This document shows positions 1 through 9,062 of a DNA stretch of 64,000 nt, piece after piece. The stretch is from the NCBI RefSeq assembly GCF_004016515.1, contig NZ_SACT01000003.1, positions 248,001 to 312,000 on the forward strand, in the 5' to 3' direction. Both the position numbers and the translations under genes were made by a program. This DNA is from Rubrivivax albus. GTDB taxonomy: Bacteria > Pseudomonadota > Gammaproteobacteria > Burkholderiales > Burkholderiaceae_C. The notes beneath the pieces are model-generated. The model had not been told where the DNA came from. It made no database searches and saw only the letters and a list, made by a program, of their open reading frames with translations. Numbering within the stretch: position 1 is the stretch's first letter; every line of letters begins with the position of its first letter.

Positions 1-675
1 GGCCACGACGCTGGCGGTCTCGGGCCGGTTCTGCGCGGCACGGGCGTAGGGGTCGCCCTTGAGTGGCAGCACGGCACCGTCGGGCGTGCGGATCTCGAAC
101 TTGTAGCGGTCACCCGGGGTGGCGTGCGGCACGAACAGTTCCCACACGCCGCTGGCGCCTCGCGTGCGCATGGGGTGGCGGCGGCCGTCCCAGCCGTTGA
201 AGTCGCCGACGACGCTGACGCGCGCGGCGTTGGGCGCCCAGACGGCGAAGCGCACGCCGTCGACGGCGTAGACGCCTTCACCCAGCGTCAGCGGGTGCGC
301 ACCCAGCACCTCGAAGGGCCGCAGATGCGTGCCCTCCATCAGGTAGTGCAGGTCGGCGTCGGCGATCAGTGTTCCGATGCGGTAGGGGTCGGCCAGGCGC
401 TGCGTGTGGCCGGCAGCCCAGGTGACGCCGAGCCGGTAGTCGAAGGGCGTGCGCCGGCGCGGCACCACGCCTTCGAAGAGGCCGTCCTCGTGGCGACGGT
501 CCAGCTCGGCCAGCGTGCGGCCGGTCTTCGTCTCGACGACGTCGACCTGGGTGGCGCCTGGCAGCCAGGCGCGTACCCACAGATGCCGCTGGGCATCGGT
601 GTGCATGCCCAGCACCCCAAACGGGTCGGGATGGCGGGCTTCGCGCAGGGCGTGGAGGTCGGCGTCGCTGATCAT
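1..675 (-). CDS. glgB: 1,4-alpha-glucan branching enzyme GlgB, N-terminal part (cut by window edge)
   Basis: Reading the minus strand from an ATG at 675 gives an open frame of 225 codons that leaves the window at position 1, so only the N-terminal third is present. It starts MISDADLHALREARHPDPFG, typical of the GlgB N1 domain. Around residues 140-200 there is a CBM48/isoamylase-N module with the pattern RFAVWAPNAARVSVVGDFNGW. GlgB transfers alpha-1,4 chains to alpha-1,6 positions in glycogen in the cytoplasm. The GH13 catalytic domain lies outside the window. Its place beside malG and a secreted amylase suits an alpha-glucan gene region, although it points away from malG. No strong ribosome binding site is visible, so the exact start is probable rather than certain. 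Confidence 0.85.
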   Translation of the reverse strand, partial: MISDADLHALREARHPDPFGVLGMHTDAQRHLWVRAWLPGATQVDVVETKTGRTLAELDRRHEDGLFEGVVPRRRTPFDYRLGVTWAAGHTQRLADPYRIGTLIADADLHYLMEGTHLRPFEVLGAHPLTLGEGVYAVDGVRFAVWAPNAARVSVVGDFNGWDGRRHPMRTRGASGVWELFVPHATPGDRYKFEIRTPDGAVLPLKGDPYARAAQNRPETASVVA

Positions 676-1069
676 GGCTTCACGGTGTACCAGCCCTGAG
701 TGTCTGCGATCGACCCAAACTCGCCTTCGGCTCCTTTGGGTCTGGCGACCCGATTTCCGTGGGCTCCCCCGAGCCCCCTCCAAGAAGGGGCTCCAGCATG
801 TGCGACGGCTCCCCGCCAGCCCCCCTCCGAGAGGGGGACTCCAGCCAGATGGACGAGTCGGCCTGCCGGCCGACCGCTTCGCTGTGTCCGGCCGCGGAGG
901 GCGGGTCTGGCCTGGCGCGAGGTAAAGGAGGAGGCGAGCGCCCTGCGCGAGCCGGGGGACAGGAGCGCCAGGCCAGACCCGCCCTCCGTGGCCCGCGCCA
1001 ATGCAAACGGACATAGGTCCAACGTCCGCTCCGGGTCGGAAGAGGACGCTCGAAGAGGAGTCCGCTGAC
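676..1069. other. Gene-free stretch between glgB and malG with nested inverted repeats
   Basis: There is no credible gene in these 394 bases. The stretch is filled with G/C-rich hairpins: a 7-bp stem at 771-793 (GAGCCCC/GGGGCTC), a 7-bp stem with a 3-base loop at 821-837 (CCCCCTC/GAGGGGG), and a 29-bp inverted repeat whose arms are 890-918 and 965-993. It must also hold the promoters of the divergent glgB and malG genes, but I could not pick convincing -35/-10 boxes. Intergenic palindromes of this kind are common in Burkholderiales. Confidence 0.7.
890..993. repeat. Long inverted repeat, 29-bp arms with one mismatch
   Basis: The left arm (890-918) and right arm (965-993) are reverse complements at 28 of 29 positions, enclosing 46 bases. 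The core is GGAGGGCGGGTCTGGCCTGG and its complement. It could fold as a very stable cruciform or RNA hairpin. It is not followed by a T-run, so it is not a classical terminator. It lies close to the inferred rearrangement junction in front of malG. Confidence 0.75.
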
Positions 1070-1960
1070 ATGGCCATCGTCACCGGCAGGAAGCATCAAT
1101 GGCGCGTCTGGGCGCTGCATGCCGCGTTGTGGGCACTGCTCGCGCTCACTTTGTTTCCATTGCTGGCCGTGGTCAGCATCTCGCTGCGGCCGGGCAACTT
1201 CGCCACCGGCAGCCTGATCCCGAGCGAGATCAGCCTCGAGCACTGGAAGCTCGCGCTGGGCATCCCCACCGTGGACGCCCAGGGCAACCTGGTGCAGCCG
1301 CCGTTCCCGGTGCTGCTGTGGCTGTGGAACTCGGTGAAGATCGCCTTCGTCTCCGCAGCGCTCATCGTCACCCTCAGTGCCACCGCGGCCTATGCCTTCG
1401 CGCGCATGCGGTTCGCGCACAAGGGGCTCATCCTCAACAGCATGCTCGTGCTGCAGATGTTCCCGGTGGCGGTGGCGCTGGTGGCCATCTACGCCATCTT
1501 CGAGGGCATCGGCCGCACCATCCCGTGGCTGGGCGTGGAGACGCACGCCGGGCTCATCGTGGCGTACCTGGGCGGCGTGGCCACGCACATCTGGACCATC
1601 AAGGGCTACTACGACACCGTCCCGGCCGAGATCGAGGAAAGCGCCAAGGTCGACGGCGCAACGCCCTGGCAGGCCTTCCGCCACGTGCTGCTGCCGATGG
1701 CCGTGCCCATCCTGATGGTGGTGTTCGTGCTCGCCTTCATCGGCGTGATCATCGAGTACCCCGTGGCCAGCATCCTGCTGCGCGAGGAGCCCAACCTCAC
1801 GCTGGCCGTGGGCTCCAAGTTCTTCCTCTACGACCAGCGCTACCTGTGGGGCGACTTTGCCGCGGCGGCCGTGCTGTCGGGCCTGCCGATCACGCTGGTG
1901 TTCCTGCTCGCGCAGCGCTGGATCGTCTCCGGCCTCACCGCAGGCGGCGTCAAGGGATGA
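1070..1960 (+). CDS. malG: Maltose/maltodextrin ABC transporter permease MalG
   Basis: Inner-membrane permease, 296 residues, the same length as E. coli MalG. It pairs with MalF and imports maltodextrins bound by MalE. Hydrophobic segments fit six membrane helices. The conserved cytoplasmic EAA-type loop is clear around residues 190-215 ([20 protein letters not shown]), the contact site for the MalK ATPase. The ATG at 1070 is preceded by GAGGAG at 1055-1060; an upstream in-frame ATG at 1001 has no such site and would add a non-hydrophobic tail. The following amylase gene overlaps by ATGA. malF and malE are not adjacent: they lie at 19.9-22.6 kb on the other strand, and no malK is in the window. 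Confidence 0.93.
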   Translation: MAIVTGRKHQWRVWALHAALWALLALTLFPLLAVVSISLRPGNFATGSLIPSEISLEHWKLALGIPTVDAQGNLVQPPFPVLLWLWNSVKIAFVSAALIVTLSATAAYAFARMRFAHKGLILNSMLVLQMFPVAVALVAIYAIFEGIGRTIPWLGVETHAGLIVAYLGGVATHIWTIKGYYDTVPAEIEESAKVDGATPWQAFRHVLLPMAVPILMVVFVLAFIGVIIEYPVASILLREEPNLTLAVGSKFFLYDQRYLWGDFAAAAVLSGLPITLVFLLAQRWIVSGLTAGGVKG

Positions 1961-4608
1961 GGGCGGCGTTCGCCGCGCTGCTGCTCGCGGGCCTGCCCGC
2001 CGTCGCTTCCGCGGCCGATTGCGCCCACCCGCTGGACGGGCGCGAGCTCTACCTGCGCGGCACGTTCAACAGCTGGAACGCGGCAGACGCGCAGCGCTTC
2101 GTCTGGGCCTGCGACCGCTTCGAGCTGGTCACCCCGTTGCAGGGCGAGCACCGCTTCAAGGTGGCCGACGAAGGCTGGAGCGCCGATGCCGATCTGGGCG
2201 GCACGCCCGAGGCGCTGGCGCTGCGCGGCACCGAGATGCAGCGCCGCTTCGAGCCCGGCCACTACCGCTTCACGGTGGACCCGGCGCGCACGCGGCTGCG
2301 CATCGAGGCCTGCCCCGGCCCGGCACCCTTCGGCGACACGGTGCTGTTCCTGCGCGGCACGATGAACAACTGGGCCGCGCTGGACGACAACGCGCTGCAG
2401 TACCACTGCGACGCCTACTACCTGAACCTCACGCTGCAGGGCCGCCACGAGTTCAAGCTCGCCGACGCCGCCTGGACGCCGCGCACCAGCTTCGGCGTCG
2501 GGCTGGGCAACCACGTCGGCGAGTTCCGCGGGGCGCACACGCTGCGCCTGAGCTTCGAGCCCGACGGCCGCCACCGCGTGGAGATCGGCCCGCGCCGCTT
2601 CGCCGACCCGCAGGCCGCCGCGGTGGACGACCCGGTGGCGCTGGGCTTGCGCTTCGACTCGCGCAACCCGGTGCACAAGCGGCCCTTCGGCGCCCAGCCT
2701 GCGGGCACGGCCTTCGACTACGCCGTGACGGCACCGGCTGGCGTGGACGCGCTGACCCTGGTGATCGAGCGCCGCCGGCACGAGGGCAACCAGGAGGTGC
2801 TCGAGTACACCGAGGCGGCCCGGGTGGCGATGACCCGCGAGGCCGACGGCACGCGCTGGACCGCAAGCCACCGCTTCGACGCCGTCGGCATCTGGGGCTA
2901 CTGGTTCGAGGCCCGCATCGGCACCCGCGTGTTCGCGCTGCAGAACAACGCCGCCCCCATCTTCTGGACGCGCGAGAAGGGCAGCAGCGGCCGTGCCGAG
3001 GTGACGGCGTTGCCCGCCTCGCCGCGCGTGATCCGCCGCTTCCGCCAGACCATCCACGCGCCGGACTTCCGCGTGCCCGACTGGGCGGCCGACGCCGTCT
3101 ACTACTACGTCTTCCCCGAGCGCTTTCGCAACGGCAACCCGGCCAACGACCCCGTGCCCGGCCGCGACCGATCCCACCGCGGCACGGTGGAGAAGCACGC
3201 CAACTGGCTGGACAAGCCGTTCCGCCCCGGCAGCGGCGACGGCTCCGACGCGCGGCACAACAACGACTTCTTCGGTGGCGACCTCCAGGGCCTGATCGAC
3301 AAGCTCGACCACGTCCAGGCCCTGGGCGCCAACGTGCTCTACCTGACCCCGGTCTTCCAGGCCGCCAGCAACCACAAGTACGACACCGCCGACTACCACC
3401 GCATCGACCCCGCCTTCGGCACGAACGCGGACTTCACGCGCCTGACGCGCGAGGCCGCCCGGCGCGGCATCCGCGTCGTCGTCGACACCAGCCTCAACCA
3501 CACCGGTGCCGACTCGCGCTACTTCGACCGCTACGGCAACTTCGGCGGCCAGGGCGCCTACAGCGGCAGCGTGATCCGCGCCGATTCGCCCTACGCCTCC
3601 TGGTACCGCTTCGACCCCACGCAGGTCGACCCCGACAAGCGCTTCACCGGCTGGGTGGGCGTGACCGACCTGCCGGAACTCGACAAGGCCTCGCCCGCCT
3701 GGCGCGACTTCGCCTACCGTGCGCCGGACTCGGTGACGAAGCGCTGGCTGGACGCCGGCGCCGCCGGGTGGCGCATGGACGTCGCGCCCTGGGTACCGGA
3801 TGACTTCTGGCGCGAGTGGCGCGCCGCCCTCAAGGCCCACCGGCCCGATGCCATCACGATTGCCGAGACCTGGTTCGACGCCGCCAAGTACTTCCTCGGC
3901 GACAGCTTCGACTCGACGATGAACTACATCTTCCGCAACACCGCGCTGGCCTATGCCGCCGGTGGTGATGCGAGACAGCTCGTCGGCAACCTGGAACTGA
4001 TGCGCGAGCACTACCCGCCGCAGGCCCTGCACGCGCTGATGAACCTGCTGTCCAGCCACGACCAGGCGCGCAGCCTGCACGTGCTGGGCTGGCACGACGA
4101 TGCCGACGCCGAACAGGCCGCCGAGGCCAAAGCCCGCTACCGCGTGGCCCTGCTGCTGCAGATGACCTGGCCCGGCGCGCCGGCCGTGTACTACGGCGAC
4201 GAGGTGGGCCTGGGCGGTGGCGACGACCCCGACAACCGCCGCCCCTTCCCCTGGGCCGACCTCGGCGGCCGGCCCGACGAGGCGATGCACGCCGAGTTCC
4301 GCCGCCTGATCGCGCTGCGCCATGCGCTGCCGGTGCTGCGCCGGGGCGAACTCGGCGCGCCGCTGCACGTTGACGCCCAGGTGATGGCCTGGCCGCGCCG
4401 GCTGGGCGACACCTTCGCCGTCACCGCGACCAACAACGCGGCCGAGCCACGCACCGTGACGCTGACGCTGCCGGCCGGCAGCCCGCAGGTCTTCGAGGAC
4501 CGGCTGGACGGCTCGCGGCACGACGCCGTCGATGGCCGGCTGACCGTGACCCTGCCCGCGCGCTGGGGCCGCGTGCTGGTCAACACGGCCGGCGCGCAGC
4601 GGCCTTAA
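1957..4608 (+). CDS. Secreted GH13 alpha-amylase family enzyme with N-terminal starch-binding-like modules
   Basis: The 883-residue protein starts at an ATG overlapping the malG stop, indicating translational coupling. It has a signal peptide ([19 protein letters not shown]) and two similar early-set modules near residues 25-100 and 125-205 ([12 protein letters not shown] and [12 protein letters not shown]). A linker beta domain and a GH13 barrel follow. The barrel carries region I DTSLNHTG (about residue 509), region II GWRMDVA with the nucleophile Asp (about 604), region III AETW with the acid Glu (about 635) and region IV SSHD (about 698). All catalytic residues are present. It should cut maltodextrins in the periplasm or outside to feed MalEFG; neopullulanase or cyclomaltodextrinase specificity is possible. 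Confidence 0.9.
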   Translation: MRAAFAALLLAGLPAVASAADCAHPLDGRELYLRGTFNSWNAADAQRFVWACDRFELVTPLQGEHRFKVADEGWSADADLGGTPEALALRGTEMQRRFEPGHYRFTVDPARTRLRIEACPGPAPFGDTVLFLRGTMNNWAALDDNALQYHCDAYYLNLTLQGRHEFKLADAAWTPRTSFGVGLGNHVGEFRGAHTLRLSFEPDGRHRVEIGPRRFADPQAAAVDDPVALGLRFDSRNPVHKRPFGAQPAGTAFDYAVTAPAGVDALTLVIERRRHEGNQEVLEYTEAARVAMTREADGTRWTASHRFDAVGIWGYWFEARIGTRVFALQNNAAPIFWTREKGSSGRAEVTALPASPRVIRRFRQTIHAPDFRVPDWAADAVYYYVFPERFRNGNPANDPVPGRDRSHRGTVEKHANWLDKPFRPGSGDGSDARHNNDFFGGDLQGLIDKLDHVQALGANVLYLTPVFQAASNHKYDTADYHRIDPAFGTNADFTRLTREAARRGIRVVVDTSLNHTGADSRYFDRYGNFGGQGAYSGSVIRADSPYASWYRFDPTQVDPDKRFTGWVGVTDLPELDKASPAWRDFAYRAPDSVTKRWLDAGAAGWRMDVAPWVPDDFWREWRAALKAHRPDAITIAETWFDAAKYFLGDSFDSTMNYIFRNTALAYAAGGDARQLVGNLELMREHYPPQALHALMNLLSSHDQARSLHVLGWHDDADAEQAAEAKARYRVALLLQMTWPGAPAVYYGDEVGLGGGDDPDNRRPFPWADLGGRPDEAMHAEFRRLIALRHALPVLRRGELGAPLHVDAQVMAWPRRLGDTFAVTATNNAAEPRTVTLTLPAGSPQVFEDRLDGSRHDAVDGRLTVTLPARWGRVLVNTAGAQRP

Positions 4609-4634
4609 GACGGCCCTAAGCCGGCGCCGCGACG

Positions 4635-5054
4635 ATGCGGCGCATGGACATACCACGCACCCTTTCCCTCCGCACCGCAGGGCTTGCGGTGGCCCTGGCG
4701 GGCCTGGTCGGCCTGGCTTCGGCCGCCACCCCGGCAGACCTGCTGGCCGGCTACCAGGCGCAGGCCGGCGAGGCGCCTTCCGCCACCCGCGGCCAGGCCT
4801 TCTTCACCCAGCGCCACGGCGGCGAGTGGGCCTGCGGCAGCTGCCACGGCCACCAGCCGGTGGGCACCGGCCGCCACGCCAGCACCGGCAAGCCCATCGA
4901 GCCGCTGGCGCCTGCGGCCAACGCCCAGCGCTTCACCGACGCGGCCAAAGTGGAGAAGTGGTTCCGCCGCAACTGCAAGGACGTGCTCAGCCGCGAGTGC
5001 TCGGCCGCCGAGAAGGCCGACGTGCTGGCCTGGCTGATGGAGGTCAAGCCATGA
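4635..5054 (+). CDS. DUF1924-family monohaem c-type cytochrome
   Basis: A 139-residue exported protein with an N-terminal signal segment ending near GLASAA and a single haem-binding CGSCHG around residue 72. The downstream region (NAQRFTDAAKVEKWFRRNC) is typical of the DUF1924 family, usually found beside dihaem cytochrome c and a b561-type membrane cytochrome. It probably carries electrons in the periplasm. A second in-frame ATG at 4644 could be the true start; neither has a clear ribosome binding site. Its stop overlaps the next start (ATGA), the first of several such overlaps in this operon. Confidence 0.85.
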   Translation: MRRMDIPRTLSLRTAGLAVALAGLVGLASAATPADLLAGYQAQAGEAPSATRGQAFFTQRHGGEWACGSCHGHQPVGTGRHASTGKPIEPLAPAANAQRFTDAAKVEKWFRRNCKDVLSRECSAAEKADVLAWLMEVKP

Positions 5055-5518
5055 CGCGTTGGATGATCCCGCTGATGGGCGCGGCGCTGCTGCTGGCCGC
5101 GGTCTCGGCGCGTGCCGACCTGCCACGGCAGGAGCTCTCCGCCGCCTACAAGGCCGATTGCGCCGCCTGCCACGTGGCCTACCCGCCGGCCCTGCTGCCG
5201 GCCGAATCCTGGCAGCGCCTGATGGGCGGGCTGGACAAGCACTTCGGCATCGACGCGTCGCTGGACGCCGCCACCACGAAGGCCATCGGCGACTGGCTGG
5301 CCGCCCGGGCCGGCACCTACAAGAAGGTGCAGCGCGAGCGCGCCGCGCCGCCGCAGGACCGCATCACCCGCAGCGCCTGGTTCGTGCGTGAGCACGACGA
5401 GGTGCCGGCTTCCACCTGGCAGCGCGCCGACGTGCGCAGCCCCGCCAACTGCAGCGCCTGCCACCGGCAGGCCGACCAGGGTCTCTACGATGAACACGAC
5501 ATCCGCATCCCCCGCTGA
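5051..5518 (+). CDS. Dihaem cytochrome c (DHC family)
   Basis: A 155-residue protein with a signal peptide (MTRWMIPLMGAALLLAAVSA) and two haem motifs, CAACH near residue 37 and CSACH near residue 137. The segment ESWQRLMGGLDKHFG is typical of the dihaem cytochrome c family described in purple bacteria. It is presumably periplasmic and exchanges electrons with the b-type cytochrome encoded next, whose start lies inside the end of this gene. The ATG overlaps the stop of the DUF1924 gene. Confidence 0.87.
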   Translation: MTRWMIPLMGAALLLAAVSARADLPRQELSAAYKADCAACHVAYPPALLPAESWQRLMGGLDKHFGIDASLDAATTKAIGDWLAARAGTYKKVQRERAAPPQDRITRSAWFVREHDEVPASTWQRADVRSPANCSACHRQADQGLYDEHDIRIPR

Positions 5519-6245
5519 CCTCCCGGGCCAGGCTGGAGAAAGGCCCCGCCCCGCCGCTGCCGCCGGCACCGTGCGCATCCTCGTCTGGGACGCGCCGGTA
5601 CGCGTCTTCCACTGGCTGATGGTGGCCTGCTTCGCCACCGCCTACCTCACGGCCGAGACCGAGCGCTGGCGGCTGCTGCACGTGACCGCCGGCTACACCA
5701 TGGCCGGCCTGGTGGCCTTCCGGCTGCTGTGGGGCCTGCTGGGCACCCGGCATGCGCGTTTTGCCAGCTTCGTGCGCGGCCCGCAGGCCATTGGGCGCTA
5801 CCTGAAGTCGCTGGTGGCGGGGCACCCGGAACACCACGTCGGCCACAACCCGGCCGGGGCCGTGGCCATCCTGCTGCTGCTGGGCTTGACCATCGTCAGC
5901 ACGGCCACCGGCTACGCGATCTACAACGAACTCGGGCCCGAGGCGCTGGAAGAGGTGCACGAGTTCGCCGGCAACGCCATGCTCGCGGTGGTCATCGCCC
6001 ACGTGGCGGCGGTGCTGCTGTCGAGCCGGCTGCATGGCGAGAACCTGGTGCGCGCCATGGTCACCGGCTTCAAGACCGGCCCGGCGGCCGACGGTGTGCG
6101 CAGCGCCTGGCGCAGCCTGGCGGCCCTGATGCTGGTGGCCGTGCTGGGCTTCTGGGCCTGGCAGTGGCAGACCGCGCCGGTGCCGGGCGATCTGGCGACG
6201 GCAGGCCAGCACGCCACGCACGACCACGACGACGATGACGACTGA
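5490..6245 (+). CDS. Cytochrome b561-family membrane protein
   Basis: A 251-residue inner-membrane protein with four to five hydrophobic helices and candidate haem-ligand histidines in HWLM (about residue 40), LLHVTAGY (about 62), and HEFAGN / IAHVAAV (about 155-172). It should pass electrons between the quinone pool and the two periplasmic cytochromes encoded upstream. I chose the ATG at 5490, which overlaps the dihaem gene by 29 bases, because upstream in-frame residues do not look like a b561 N-terminus. The C-terminus ends in a histidine/aspartate-rich tail (HATHDHDDDDD) that could bind metal. Confidence 0.87.
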   Translation: MNTTSASPADLPGQAGERPRPAAAAGTVRILVWDAPVRVFHWLMVACFATAYLTAETERWRLLHVTAGYTMAGLVAFRLLWGLLGTRHARFASFVRGPQAIGRYLKSLVAGHPEHHVGHNPAGAVAILLLLGLTIVSTATGYAIYNELGPEALEEVHEFAGNAMLAVVIAHVAAVLLSSRLHGENLVRAMVTGFKTGPAADGVRSAWRSLAALMLVAVLGFWAWQWQTAPVPGDLATAGQHATHDHDDDDD

Positions 6246-6254
6246 CTGAACCGC

Positions 6255-6926
6255 ATGCGCATCCTGCTTGCCGAAGACGACCCGCTGCTCGGTGACGCCC
6301 TGCGCGCCGGCCTGCGCCAGGCCGGCTGCCAGGTGGACTGGGTGCGCGACGGCGCGGCGGCGGAGCGGGAACTGCGCGCCGAACCCTACGCCGCGGCGGT
6401 GCTCGACCTGGGCCTGCCCCGGCGCGACGGCCTGGACGTGCTGGCCAGCGTGCGCCGCGCCGGCGTCACGCTGCCGGTGCTGGTGCTCACCGCCCGCGAC
6501 GCCGTGCCCGACCGCATCCGCGGCCTGGACCTGGGCGCCGACGACTACGTGGTCAAGCCGGTGGACCTGGACGAGCTGGCCGCCCGCCTGCGCGCCCTGG
6601 TGCGCCGCGCGCACGGTCAGGCCGACGCCACGCTGCACGCCGGCAGCGTGGCGCTGGACCCGGCGGCGCGCACGGTCACGCGGGACGCTGCGCCCGTGAG
6701 CCTGTCCACGCGCGAGTTCGACCTGCTGCACGCGCTGATGCTGGACGCCGGCCGCGTGCTCAGCCGCGAACAGCTGGAACAGCGGCTCTACGGCTGGGGC
6801 GCCGAGGTCGACAGCAACGCGGTGGAGGTGCACGTGCACCACCTGCGGCGCAAGCTCGGTGCCGGCCTGATCCAGACCGTGCGCGGCGTCGGTTACCTGC
6901 TGTCGGCCGACGGCGGCGGCGCGTGA
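6255..6926 (+). CDS. OmpR/PhoB-family response regulator (QseB/TctD-like)
   Basis: A 223-residue regulator with a receiver domain (acidic residues AEDD at 6-9, phospho-acceptor Asp51 in VLDLGLP, Lys in VVKPVD near 101) and a winged-helix DNA-binding domain ending HVHHLRRKLG near residues 195-205. It starts 9 bases after the cytochrome b561 stop and its own stop overlaps the kinase start (GTGA), so it is cotranscribed with the cytochromes and probably controls them. No operator could be assigned. Confidence 0.92.
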   Translation: MRILLAEDDPLLGDALRAGLRQAGCQVDWVRDGAAAERELRAEPYAAAVLDLGLPRRDGLDVLASVRRAGVTLPVLVLTARDAVPDRIRGLDLGADDYVVKPVDLDELAARLRALVRRAHGQADATLHAGSVALDPAARTVTRDAAPVSLSTREFDLLHALMLDAGRVLSREQLEQRLYGWGAEVDSNAVEVHVHHLRRKLGAGLIQTVRGVGYLLSADGGGA

Positions 6927-8278
6927 GCACGCCGTCGCTGTCGCGCCGCCTGCTGGTGCTGGTGATGGCACTGGTTGGCCTCACCTGGATCGGTGCGGCC
7001 GTCTACACCTGGATCGACGTGCGCCACGAGCTCGACGAGCTCTTCGACGGCCACCTGGCCCAGGCCGCGGCGCTGCTGGTGGTGCAGGCCGCCGACTTCC
7101 ACGAGGACGACGACGACGAGGTGCCGGAGTCGCCGGTGCTGCACCGCTATGCGCCGCGCGTGGCCTTCCAGGTGTTCCACGAGGACCGGCTCGTGCGCCG
7201 CTCGGCCAACGCGCCGGTGCAGCCGATGGTGGCCGCCGGCGCGCGCACCGACCATGGCTTTGCGCGCGTGCGCATCAGCGGTGAGCCGTGGCGGGTGTTC
7301 GTGGCGCGCGGTGCGGAACAGGACGTGCGTGTCTACGTCGGCGAGCACGAACACGCGCGCGGCGCCGTGCTGCGCGCCGTGCTGCGCGGCACGCTGTGGC
7401 CGCTGGCGCTGGCGCTGCCGGTGCTGGCGCTGGCCGTGGCCTGGGGCGTGCACGGCGGCCTGGCGCCACTGCGCCGGCTGGGCCGCACGCTGGCCGCCCG
7501 CGTGCCCGGGGACGTGTCGCCGGTGGGCACGCCCGATGCGCCGGCCGAGATGCGGCCGATGCTCGATGCGCTGGACGGCCTGTTCACGCGCATCGCCACG
7601 CTGATCGATGGAGAGCGCCGCTTCACCGCCGACGCGGCGCACGAGTTGCGCACGCCGATCGCCGCCATCCGCGCCCAGGCGCAGGTGGTCCTGGGGGCGC
7701 AGGACGACGCCGAACGCCGGCACGCGCTGCAGTCGGTGCTGGCCGGCTGCGACCGCGCCACGCGGCTGGTGGCGCAGCTGCTGGCGCTGGCGCGGGTGGA
7801 ATCGACGGCCGCTGCCCGCGCCGATGGCACGCCGACCGACCTGGCCGCCCTGGCGCGCCGCACCGTGGCCGATCTCGCGCCGGCGGCGTTGGCGCGCCAG
7901 CAGACCCTGGGGCTGGAATCGCCTGCCGCCTGCCCCGTGCCGGCCGACGAGACGCTGCTGGGCGTGCTGCTGCGCAACCTGGTGGACAACGCGCTGCGCT
8001 ACAGCCCGCCCGGGGCCGAGGTGCGCGTTTCCGTGGCTGCCGGCGGCACGCTGACGGTGGAAGACGGCGGGCCGGGCCTGGACGCAGACGCGCGCGTACA
8101 TCTGGGCCAGCGCTTCTACCGTGCCGACACTGCCGCGGCCAGTGGTGCGGCGGGCAGCGGCCTGGGCTGGTCCATCGTGCGGCGCATCGCCGAACGCGAG
8201 CGACTGCTCGTCGACGTCGACACGTCGCCGGCACTCGGCGGCCTGCGCGTGCGGGTCACGCCGCGTCAGAACAGCTGA
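6923..8278 (+). CDS. Sensor histidine kinase partner of the upstream regulator
   Basis: A 451-residue membrane kinase starting at a GTG that overlaps the regulator stop. There is one helix near residues 10-28, a periplasmic domain of about 125 residues, a second helix near 155-175, a HAMP-like region, an H-box with phospho-acceptor His in AAHELRTPIAA (about 240), an N-box LVDNALRYSP (about 355) and a G-box EDGGPGLD. The sensor domain contains the acidic run FHEDDDDEVPE. It is of the QseC/TctE type. Cotranscription with cytochromes suggests a redox or metal cue, which is inference. Confidence 0.92.
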   Translation: MSTPSLSRRLLVLVMALVGLTWIGAAVYTWIDVRHELDELFDGHLAQAAALLVVQAADFHEDDDDEVPESPVLHRYAPRVAFQVFHEDRLVRRSANAPVQPMVAAGARTDHGFARVRISGEPWRVFVARGAEQDVRVYVGEHEHARGAVLRAVLRGTLWPLALALPVLALAVAWGVHGGLAPLRRLGRTLAARVPGDVSPVGTPDAPAEMRPMLDALDGLFTRIATLIDGERRFTADAAHELRTPIAAIRAQAQVVLGAQDDAERRHALQSVLAGCDRATRLVAQLLALARVESTAAARADGTPTDLAALARRTVADLAPAALARQQTLGLESPAACPVPADETLLGVLLRNLVDNALRYSPPGAEVRVSVAAGGTLTVEDGGPGLDADARVHLGQRFYRADTAAASGAAGSGLGWSIVRRIAERERLLVDVDTSPALGGLRVRVTPRQNS

Positions 8279-8838
8279 CCGACGTTCAGCAGCGTCAGCG
8301 CACCCAGCACGGCGAAGATCAGCGCGCTGACGCCATGCACCAGGCGCATCGGCACCGCACGCGCCACGCGGTCGCCCAGGAACACCGCCGGCACGTTGGC
8401 CAGCATCATGCCCAGCGTGGTGCCGGCCACCACCGCCCACAGGTCGCTGAAGCGCGCCGCCAGCGCCACGGTGGCGATCTGCGTCTTGTCGCCCATCTCG
8501 GCCAGGAAAAAGGCCACCACCGTGGTGCCGAAGACACCGAAGCGCAGGCGGTCCGGGGTGGCGTCGTCGTCGACCTTGTCGGGGATCAGCATCCACGCCG
8601 CCATCGCGACGAAGCCACCGCCGACCACCCAGCGCAGCAGGTCCGGCCCCAGCCAGGCGGCGATCCAGCCGCCCACCAGGCCCGCGGCGGCATGGTTGGC
8701 CAGCGTGGCCACCAGGATGCCGGCGACGATGGGCCAGGGCCGGCGAAAGCGGGCGGCCAGCAACAGCGCCAGCAGCTGCGTCTTGTCGCCCATTTCGCCG
8801 AGGGCGACGATGCCGGTGGAGACGAGGAAGGCTTCCAT
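8266..8838 (-). CDS. UPF0016/GDT1-family manganese exporter
   Basis: A 190-residue membrane protein with two homologous halves, each with the family signature EMGDKTQ (near residues 15 and 110), and six predicted helices. Members of this family (TMEM165/Gdt1, bacterial MneA-type) export Mn(II) in bacteria. The ATG at 8838 (MEAFLVSTG) fits the family start. The gene is preceded by a recognisable yybP-ykoY riboswitch, which senses manganese and fits the assignment. Its 3' end overlaps the end of the convergent kinase gene by 13 bases. Confidence 0.9.
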   Translation of the reverse strand: MEAFLVSTGIVALGEMGDKTQLLALLLAARFRRPWPIVAGILVATLANHAAAGLVGGWIAAWLGPDLLRWVVGGGFVAMAAWMLIPDKVDDDATPDRLRFGVFGTTVVAFFLAEMGDKTQIATVALAARFSDLWAVVAGTTLGMMLANVPAVFLGDRVARAVPMRLVHGVSALIFAVLGALTLLNVGQLF

Positions 8839-8904
8839 GCGGGGAACGGATTCCGGGGCCGAGGCAACCGATGACCACACCCCCGCGGGCCCGAGGCGCG
8901 GCGG

Positions 8905-9020
8905 TGCGGTCAGCGGTCTGGCCAGGCCTGTGCGGCTGCCGGCGCCATGGCCCGGATGATCCAGGCCAAGTCTGTTGACGCGGGCCCCTGCGGCGGCAGG
9001 GCGGCTACTCCCCGATGACG
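8905..9020 (-). promoter_or_regulatory. yybP-ykoY (manganese) riboswitch
   Basis: Read on the minus strand, the leader contains the conserved elements in order: ATCGGGGAGTAGCCG (from 9016), CGTCAACAGACTTGG in the middle, and GGCCAGACCGC near 8913, with GC-rich helices between. These are hallmarks of the yybP-ykoY class, an Mn(II)-sensing RNA that turns on Mn exporters. It ends about 65 bases before the exporter start. A TAGAAT at 9031-9036 (minus strand) may be the -10 box. Confidence 0.88.
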
Positions 9021-9062
9021 AGTGCGCCCGATTCTACGGGGCCGGTGCCACGCACATGAGGC

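Noticed and set aside
771..837. GC-rich hairpins at 771-793 and 821-837 as terminators
   Set aside because: They lie upstream of both divergent genes (glgB and malG), so no gene in the window would be terminated by them, and no T-run follows.
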